From Hallerella sp964501065 (lineage in GTDB: Bacteria > Fibrobacterota > Fibrobacteria > Fibrobacterales > Fibrobacteraceae), in NCBI GenBank assembly GCA_964501065.1, contig CAZCRF010000002.1, positions 62,001 through 126,000 of the forward strand: DNA of 64,000 bases, written 5' to 3'. How positions within the stretch are numbered: the first letter of the stretch is position 1; each line of letters starts with the position of its first letter. The notes under the pieces were generated by a model. It was not told the origin of the DNA. It saw nothing but the letters and a program-made list of their open reading frames with translations, and did not search any database. This document shows positions 59,801-64,000 of this stretch, one piece after another. The translations under genes were made by a program, and so were the position numbers.

Positions 59801-61373
59801 TCGGGTCTATCGGCGGATTCGTCACTTGGGCGAAGAGCTGCTTGAAATACCAATAAAGGAGCTGCGGCTTTTCGGAGAGGACGGCGAGCGGTTGATCCGA
59901 TCCCATGGAACCTGTCGGCTCGGAGCCGTTGGACGCCATGGCGTTCAAGATGATGTCCAAGTCTTCGCGCGTGTAGCCGAAAAGCTTTTGACGCTTCAAC
60001 AGGGAGCTTTCGTCGACGGGGACCTCTCCGACGGCGTTGAAGAACCCGTGGATGTCGATGTGGTTTTCCTTGACCCAGCGGCGATAGGGTTCCTTGCGGG
60101 CGAATCGCGTCTTGACTTCGCGGTCTTTGTAAAAACGACCAGTTTCCAGATTGACGAGGAGCATTTGCCCGGGGCGGAGGGATCCCTTTTCGGCGACTTC
60201 TTCCGGGGCGAATTCGAGGACTCCCGTTTCCGAGGCGAACACCATGAATCCGTTTTTTGTAATCGTGTAGCGTGCCGGGCGGAGCCCGTTCCTGTCGAGG
60301 GTCGCTCCGACCCATTTCCCGTCCGTGAAGGCGACTGCGGCGGGCCCGTCCCACGGCTCCATCACCCCGGCGTGGAATTCAAAGAATCCGCGCACGTCCG
60401 GTCCCATGGCGTGTTTCTTCCCCCAGGCCTGCGGCATGAGCATCATCATCGAATGCCCCACTTCGCGGCCGCCCAAGGTCAGCAGTTCAAGGACGTTGTC
60501 CAGGTTGCCGGAATCGCTCGATCCCTTTTCCAACACGGGGACGATTTTTTGAATCTTCTCGCCGAAGAGGGGCGAGGAAAGGTTCTTTTCGCGGGCGGCC
60601 ATCCAGTTGCGGTTGCCGCGGATGGTGTTGATTTCCCCGTTGTGGGCCAGGTTGCGGAACGGCTGCGCGAGCGGCCAACTGGGGAAGGTGTTCGTGGAAT
60701 AGCGTTGGTGCACGACGGCGACCGCACTTTCGAAATTGGAGTCGTCCAGGTCCGGGTAAAAGGCGGGGACTTGCGGCCCCGTCATCATGCCCTTGTAAAC
60801 GACAGTCCTTGCCGAGAGGCTTGCCACGTAAAAACCGTCCGCCCCGTCTGCGGAAAGCCCCGATTCGTGCTCGGCGCGCTTCCGCAAAACGAGCAGGGCG
60901 CGTTCTAGATCGTCCCCGGACAAATTCCCCTTCGGCTCAAGGAACACCTGGGAAATGTGGGGCATTTCCTTTCGGGCGGATTCCCCGACGGCGGATGGGA
61001 TGACGGGGACGTCCCTGTTTGCCAGAACTTTGAAGCCTTCCTCGTCAGCAATCTTTTCGAGAAGCGTTATGGCGTGAATGCGCTTCTCTTCGTCTTGGGG
61101 GAGGAACAGCATCCCCACGGCGTAACGGCCGCATTCGGGAAGGTTCATTCCGAGGGACTTTTTGAAAAATTTGTCTGGAATCTGCACCAAAAGTCCCGCT
61201 CCGTCGCCCGTGCTTTTGTCCGCGCCTGTCGCCCCGCGGTGAAGGAGGTTGCAGAGTACCTTGACTCCCTTTTCGACAATTCCGTGTTCCCGGTTGCCGT
61301 CCATGTTCAACACGAATCCCACTCCGCACGCATCGTGTTCGTTCTGTGGGTCATACAAGCCTTGAGCTTTCAT
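56880..61373 (-). CDS. gltB: Glutamate synthase large (alpha) subunit
   Basis: 1497 residues making glutamate from glutamine and 2-oxoglutarate. Class II amidotransferase domain starting ACGVGFVLNMDG after a short propeptide (Cys at residue 16 is the nucleophile), the NGEINTIRGNRNWM glutamine loop, central and FMN domains (ISGYDGGTGASPLSS, and the 3Fe-4S cysteines in GCVMMRHCHSNTCPVGVATQ), and the C-terminal GXGXG-repeat helix domain. ATG 61373 is preferred over one 30 nt upstream because AGGAG lies 8 nt before it. First gene of the nitrogen operon. Confidence 0.96.
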   Translation of the reverse strand: MKAQGLYDPQNEHDACGVGFVLNMDGNREHGIVEKGVKVLCNLLHRGATGADKSTGDGAGLLVQIPDKFFKKSLGMNLPECGRYAVGMLFLPQDEEKRIHAITLLEKIADEEGFKVLANRDVPVIPSAVGESARKEMPHISQVFLEPKGNLSGDDLERALLVLRKRAEHESGLSADGADGFYVASLSARTVVYKGMMTGPQVPAFYPDLDDSNFESAVAVVHQRYSTNTFPSWPLAQPFRNLAHNGEINTIRGNRNWMAAREKNLSSPLFGEKIQKIVPVLEKGSSDSGNLDNVLELLTLGGREVGHSMMMLMPQAWGKKHAMGPDVRGFFEFHAGVMEPWDGPAAVAFTDGKWVGATLDRNGLRPARYTITKNGFMVFASETGVLEFAPEEVAEKGSLRPGQMLLVNLETGRFYKDREVKTRFARKEPYRRWVKENHIDIHGFFNAVGEVPVDESSLLKRQKLFGYTREDLDIILNAMASNGSEPTGSMGSDQPLAVLSEKPQLLYWYFKQLFAQVTNPPIDPIREELVMSLMTYLGIHDNILAEEPSQARLVKFRYPVLSNEDLGRLRSLNQEDFKCATVQMGFPVLSDSLSAGKLLEMALDDLCEKVEAEVRSGHKIIILSDKDLPDEMSPIPALLGVSAVNGHLSRVGIRTSCGLILETGEAREVMHIASLLGFGATAVNPYLAFESIAHLSREHQLDKQIGVTEAVENYIDAMNKGLKKIMSRMGISTLRSYRNAQVFEIVGISKSVVDKYFTGTASRVGGIGLEEIAKETLMRWREAIESKSPILPPGGEYRYRKDGERHLWTPQAIADLHAAVRTGDQKRYDSYAERINDQTKQQSTLRGLFAFKKTAPVPIEEVEPASEIMKRFVTGAMSYGAISNEAHEAIAIAMNRIGARSNSGEGGEDPVRYIPLPNGDSLSSATKQVASGRFGVTDEYLVNASELQIKIAQGAKPGEGGQLPGHKVSEQIARVRHSTPGVTLISPPPHHDIYSIEDIAQLIFDLRNANDKARISVKLVSEVGVGTVAAGVAKARADMILISGYDGGTGASPLSSVKHVGVPWELGLSETQTTLVLNKLRSRVRLQVDGQMKTGRDVVIGALLGAEEFGFATSILVVLGCVMMRHCHSNTCPVGVATQDPELRKRFKGTPEHIIQYLTFVAEEVRHYMALLGFRKFDDMVGRSDLLEVNRAIDFWKAKGLDYSGILHQASTNPGEVRCTIKQETGLAGAIDYEILPKVADSIEKKKPITLDYPIHNTNRTFGTLISSRIARKYGYAGLPDDTITLHLSGSAGQSLGAFAAHGLTFDLEGEANDYIGKSLSGAKIIVRPPKGSTFAPEENVIGGNVILYGATSGEVYLNGRVGERFAIRNSGAKAVVEGVGDHACEYMTGGRVVVLGPTGINFGAGMSGGIAYVLDEDGRFDSLCNTEMIDLDPLGEDDETELKSLIENHVKYTGSPKAKRILSHWDSARELFVKVFPMEYRRALERMRISQKGESK

Positions 61374-61481
61374 CTTGTCTCCTATCGCCGCCAAAGGCTG
61401 CATCGCCTTCGGAACTTCTAGGGGAAAATTATTAGTCTTCGGCTTTCGGGTAAAGGGTTCTCTGAATTTTCGCGTGACAAA

Positions 61482-61510
61482 AATGTATTACAAAAATCAA
61501 CATTCTACAA
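61482..61510 (-). promoter_or_regulatory. gltB promoter
   Basis: Minus strand: TTGTAG (61505-61510), 17 nt, TACATT (61482-61487), placing transcription start near 61475 and a leader of about 100 nt. No -24/-12 (GG-N10-GC) sigma-54 site was recognised in the 155-bp gap. Confidence 0.5.
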
Positions 61511-61558
61511 ATTTGTCGTTCTAATTTTGTCGATTTTGGACTTTGCCGGGGTTTTCCG

Positions 61559-62524
61559 TCAAAAATGATGCTCCCAACGGAAAAGGATTCCGTCGAAGTA
61601 CCATTCGCGCCCCGTCTTTTGGAGGAGAGGCTCTTCCGATTTGTCCGAATGCGGCGTATCGTAGCTGCGGCGGCTGTCCAGCCTTGCGAGGAAGGTGATG
61701 GAGTTGGACGCGTTCCAGGCGATGTTCGCCATGAGGCTGCAGTCCATGTCCCGGAAGTCGCCGTCGAAGGTGGCGTCGTAATCCCCGTAGTCCGAGCCGT
61801 CGAAATGCCCGGAAACTTCGAAAAGGATTCCGACCAGGTTCACGGGGAGCGGCATCTGGTATCCCAAGAAGGCGGAGGCCTCGAAAAGCGCGCCGTTCGC
61901 ATGGTTTTCCGATTCCATCCAGATCCAGATTTCCCCGTTGTCGACTCCCGTCACCGCTTCCCGTTGTACGGTGCCGTTCAATTGCATCACGACATGCGTC
62001 CATTCGCCGGGGAATAGGATGCCCGTGTCGAATTGCAGCGTCCCTCCCGCCCAGAGGTCGTAGTAGTCGTTTGAAAAGGAAGTCAATCCTTCGTAATCCG
62101 CAAGATCCTTGTCGTAAACTCCCAGGCCGTCGAGTCCGAAGGCGTTCCATCCCGTCCCGAGGGAAGCTCCCGCTTTGAGAATCAAAAAGGGGAGCGGCGT
62201 GAAGCGGCAGTCGAGGAGGGCGCGGACGGTCACCGGCGAGACTTCCAGCCCGGTCGCCCATTGGAATTCGGCTTCGCGGAAGAGGGGGTGCGCTCCGAGC
62301 GGCACGGGCAAGGTCGAGGAGGCTTCGAATGCGGTTCTGAGTTCGATGCCGTTGAAGGGACCTGTCGTCGGGGAGATGTGGTCTTTGCCCGTTTTGATGC
62401 TGGACTCGAAGTAGTACGCCCCGTCGGTTTTCAGTGTATAGGAAATTTCGGCTGCGACCGCCGAAGAGGCCAGAAGGAAGAAAGTCGCCAAAGCCGCCGA
62501 GGGGAAAAGCCGTCCCATGTGCAT
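61559..62524 (-). CDS. Outer-membrane beta-barrel-like protein, 321 residues
   Basis: Signal peptide (GRLFPSAALATFFLLASSAVA), then many amphipathic strands (EISYTLKTDGAYYFESSIKT, FEASAFLGYQMPLPVNLVGI, SITFLARLDSRRSYD) and a C-terminal strand EWYFDGILFRWEHHF ending in Phe, as for BAM-inserted barrels. Two ATGs 6 nt apart (62524, 62518) can serve as start; it begins 3 nt after the folE stop, so the two form an operon. No specific family recognised. Confidence 0.72.
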   Translation of the reverse strand: MHMGRLFPSAALATFFLLASSAVAAEISYTLKTDGAYYFESSIKTGKDHISPTTGPFNGIELRTAFEASSTLPVPLGAHPLFREAEFQWATGLEVSPVTVRALLDCRFTPLPFLILKAGASLGTGWNAFGLDGLGVYDKDLADYEGLTSFSNDYYDLWAGGTLQFDTGILFPGEWTHVVMQLNGTVQREAVTGVDNGEIWIWMESENHANGALFEASAFLGYQMPLPVNLVGILFEVSGHFDGSDYGDYDATFDGDFRDMDCSLMANIAWNASNSITFLARLDSRRSYDTPHSDKSEEPLLQKTGREWYFDGILFRWEHHF

Positions 62525-62527
62525 CCG

Positions 62528-63088
62528 TCAGCGGCGCAGGTACGCCATGAATTCGGCGCGCGTCTTTTCGTCCGTTTTGAAGCGTCCGAACAGTTGTGTC
62601 GTCACCATCGACGCTCCCGGTTTTTTGACTCCGCGCATGGTCATGCACATGTGGCTCGCTTCGAGGACGACCGCGACTCCGCGGGGGTGCAGCTCCTTTT
62701 GGATGAGCTCCGCGATTTGGCGCGTCATGCGCTCTTGGATTTGCGGCATCCGCGCGTAGTATTCCACGACGCGGGGTATCTTGGAAAGCCCGACGACGCA
62801 GTCCCCGGGGATGTAGGCGACGTGGGCTTTTCCCGAGAACGGCAAGAAGTGGTGCTCGCACATGCTGGTGAATTCGATGTTCGGCACGACGATCATCTCG
62901 TCGTAGCGTTCGTGGAACCGGGTCTTGAGAATGTCGGCGGGCTTTTTTGTCGAGGAGAGGCTCGACATGAGTTCTTCGTACATCTTGGCGACGCGGCGAG
63001 GAGTTTCCAAAAGGCCTTCGCGAAGGACATCTTCGCCCATGCCTTCGAGAATCATCCGGAATCCGTCTTCCATCTTTTTCAAATCCAT
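62528..63088 (-). CDS. folE: GTP cyclohydrolase I
   Basis: 186 residues; converts GTP to dihydroneopterin triphosphate for folate (or queuosine) synthesis. ETPRRVAKMYEELMSSL (about 28-44), the zinc Cys in SMCEHHFLPFSGKAHVAYIP (about 75-94), VVGLSKIPRVVEYYARMPQIQERM and HMCMTMRGVKKPGASMVT (second Zn Cys). Preceded by TATCTT exactly 6 nt before ATG and no Shine-Dalgarno. Note that the downstream gene is a membrane barrel, so the operon is functionally mixed. Confidence 0.94.
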   Translation of the reverse strand: MDLKKMEDGFRMILEGMGEDVLREGLLETPRRVAKMYEELMSSLSSTKKPADILKTRFHERYDEMIVVPNIEFTSMCEHHFLPFSGKAHVAYIPGDCVVGLSKIPRVVEYYARMPQIQERMTRQIAELIQKELHPRGVAVVLEASHMCMTMRGVKKPGASMVTTQLFGRFKTDEKTRAEFMAYLRR

Positions 63089-63127
63089 GGTGCAAAGATA
63101 GACTTTTTGATTGGCGATGTGCGATTG

Positions 63128-63266
63128 AGTGGCTAGTGGTTAGGAGTTTAGTTTGCTGTCAAAGGGGGCTTCGTGCTGAGTGAAACGAAACATCTCTTTA
63201 CAGCTCCTAGATTCTTCGCTATCGCTCAGAATGACGCTAATATGATGGGATTAACGCCTTCGGCGT
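63128..63266. repeat. Dispersed intergenic repeat, copy 2 (inverted)
   Basis: The 311-bp gap between folE and the HIT gene holds no gene. It carries, in inverted orientation, the mosaic described at 4352-4552: the CTAAC-type run, CCCTTTGACAG, GTAAAGAGATG, GTCATTCTGAGCG and AAGGCGTTAATC segments when read on the minus strand. Copy 2 lacks the long middle part of copy 1. Confidence 0.55.
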
Positions 63267-63399
63267 TGGCGGCTGCGCCTCACCAATGTCCGCCTATGGG
63301 CGGGATGTTTCGCTCATTTACGATGAAATGTCGCCTGAAGTTTGCCGCGGCGTTTTCAAAATTTTAATTTTTCGGGTGAACTTTACAGAGCAGGTAATT

Positions 63400-63756
63400 A
63401 TGTCAGACTGCATCTTTTGCAAAATCGTCCGTGGCGAAATCCCGTCGACCAAGGTTTACGAAGACGAGGAATTTTACGCGTTCAAGGACTTGAATCCGCA
63501 AGCCCCCGTCCACTTTTTAGTCGTTCCCAAGAAGCACATCGAAAGCTTGATGGAAATGTCCGAGTCCGACGCGCCGCTGATGGGCCGCCTCCTTTATCGC
63601 GCGCAGCTTTTGGCGAAGCGGGAAGGCCTTGGCGACGGCGGCGCCCGATTCGTGTTCAATTGCAAGGGCGATGCCGGGCAGACCGTTTGGCATGTCCATT
63701 GCCACGTCCTCGGCGGCAAACGCCTCGACGACGGATTCGGCGCAAAGAAGGTTTGA
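63400..63756 (+). CDS. HIT family nucleotide hydrolase (HinT-like)
   Basis: 118 residues: CIFCKIVRGEIPSTKVYEDE with the N-terminal zinc-type cysteines, FKDLNPQAPVHFLVVPKKHI (about 29-48) and the histidine triad HVHCHVLGG (about 97-105). HinT-like enzymes hydrolyse adenosine phosphoramidates in the cytosol. ATG 63400 follows a weak AGCAGG. The recO start lies 9 nt downstream. Confidence 0.92.
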   Translation: MSDCIFCKIVRGEIPSTKVYEDEEFYAFKDLNPQAPVHFLVVPKKHIESLMEMSESDAPLMGRLLYRAQLLAKREGLGDGGARFVFNCKGDAGQTVWHVHCHVLGGKRLDDGFGAKKV

Positions 63757-63765
63757 CGGCTCGCA

Positions 63766-64000
63766 TTGCTGAAGCAGACCCAAGTCATCGTCTTGCACAG
63801 GACTCCCTACGGCGACTCTTCGCTCATCGTGAAGGGCTTTTGCCGGGATTTCGGCGTCCAATCCTTTTTGGTCAAGAGCGCGAAGGGGAAATGCCCGTTC
63901 AAGAGTTCGCTGGATTCCTTGGCCGAGAGCGATGTCGTCTTCAGCGATTCCGGGAAGAGCGATTTGCACTTCATCCGCGAAGCGTCTTTGGTCAACTGGT
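63766..64000 (+). CDS. recO: DNA repair protein RecO, 3' partial
   Basis: Open frame running off the right edge, starting at TTG 63766, 9 nt after the HIT gene. The 78 visible residues begin LLKQTQVIVLHRTPYGDSSL and continue IVKGFCRDFGVQSFLVKSAK, the OB-fold opening of RecO (xAIVLxxxPYGExxxIVxxxTxxxG...KGA). RecO loads RecA on SSB-coated gaps with RecR. The C-terminal zinc-finger part is outside the window, so the assignment rests on the N-terminus alone. Confidence 0.72.
   Translation, partial: MLKQTQVIVLHRTPYGDSSLIVKGFCRDFGVQSFLVKSAKGKCPFKSSLDSLAESDVVFSDSGKSDLHFIREASLVNW

Noticed and set aside
57225..60908. Two very long open frames on the plus strand opposite gltB
   Set aside because: They lie wholly opposite a certain gltB gene, have Arg/His/Gly-rich unnatural composition and no family motifs; long antisense frames are expected in GC-rich codon-biased genes.
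61374..61558. Sigma-54 promoter before gltB, expected from the NifA-like gene
   Set aside because: No GG-N10-GC with TGGC/TTGC character could be found; a sigma-70-like pair fits better.
61521..63095. 524-codon minus-strand frame overlapping folE and the barrel gene
   Set aside because: It is a shifted frame of two well-supported genes; the translation is Arg/His/Pro-rich and low in motifs.
1..64000. CRISPR arrays, insertion sequences, prophage or rRNA genes
   Set aside because: No regularly spaced repeats, transposase or phage structural genes, or rRNA-like sequence were found on reading both strands.

Overview
The window looks like chromosome from a member of the Fibrobacteraceae (Fibrobacter-like, Gram-negative, moderately GC-rich). 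The evidence is: a TIGR02147-type protein, a family described from Fibrobacter succinogenes; a CotH/lamin-tail/chitobiase-like lipoprotein; an OmpA protein with a beta-helix and thrombospondin-3-like Ca repeats; a chain of TPR and TolQ/ExbD genes; a futalosine-type menaquinone pathway; and an Hc1/histone H1-like protein. The genus is an inference. Almost all of the window is coding, with many 1-20 nt overlaps. I see no CRISPR array, rRNA, insertion sequence or prophage.

Layout. 1-16 kb: plsC and patatin lipid genes, a beta-barrel protein, the TIGR02147 gene coupled to a 51-residue lipoprotein, birA, a ubiE-ubiX-ubiA (menaquinone) operon, the CotH lipoprotein, tRNA-Phe and tRNA-Ser(UGA), comF, an LTA-synthase-like sulfatase, an esterase-like lipoprotein and a MATE pump. 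16-25 kb: rplM-rpsI (rpsI apparently starts at ATT), argA, deaD, tRNA-Ser(CGA) with its 3' end and terminator duplicated downstream, then the overlapping chain tyrS-pfkB-mqnB-mqnD. 25-38 kb: an Hc1-like gene, then a block of envelope genes: OmpA, a barrel-TPR fusion, a 1249-residue TPR protein, TolQ, two ExbD-like proteins, a protein with an AgmX/PglI-type C-terminal domain, and a further barrel protein. This block resembles the parts list of the myxobacterial Agl/Glt gliding machine. 38-48 kb: mreBCD-mrdA-rodA, a tiny repeat protein, rseP, purD, purE, a DUF3108-like protein and a barrel protein. 49-51 kb: tRNA-Arg, a large imperfect palindrome and four tiny exported proteins. 51-64 kb: rimO, a SPOR protein, rpsU-yqeY, the gltB-gltD-nifA-like nitrogen operon, a barrel protein, folE, an HIT hydrolase and the start of recO.

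How it fits together. The mre/mrd/rod operon runs lateral wall growth. The 25-37 kb block would form a proton-driven, peptidoglycan-anchored machine spanning the envelope. The mqn/ubi genes make menaquinone for anaerobic respiration. The glt operon carries its own sigma-54 activator gene.

The observations most worth checking are: the Agl/Glt-like block with an ExbD paralogue lacking the proton-carrying Asp; the ATT start of rpsI; a recurring TAnnTT box exactly 6 nt before ATG in seven genes, suggesting leaderless mRNAs; the 49-bp duplication of the tRNA-Ser 3' end around a run of hairpins; and the small secreted-protein cluster behind an 82-nt palindrome.
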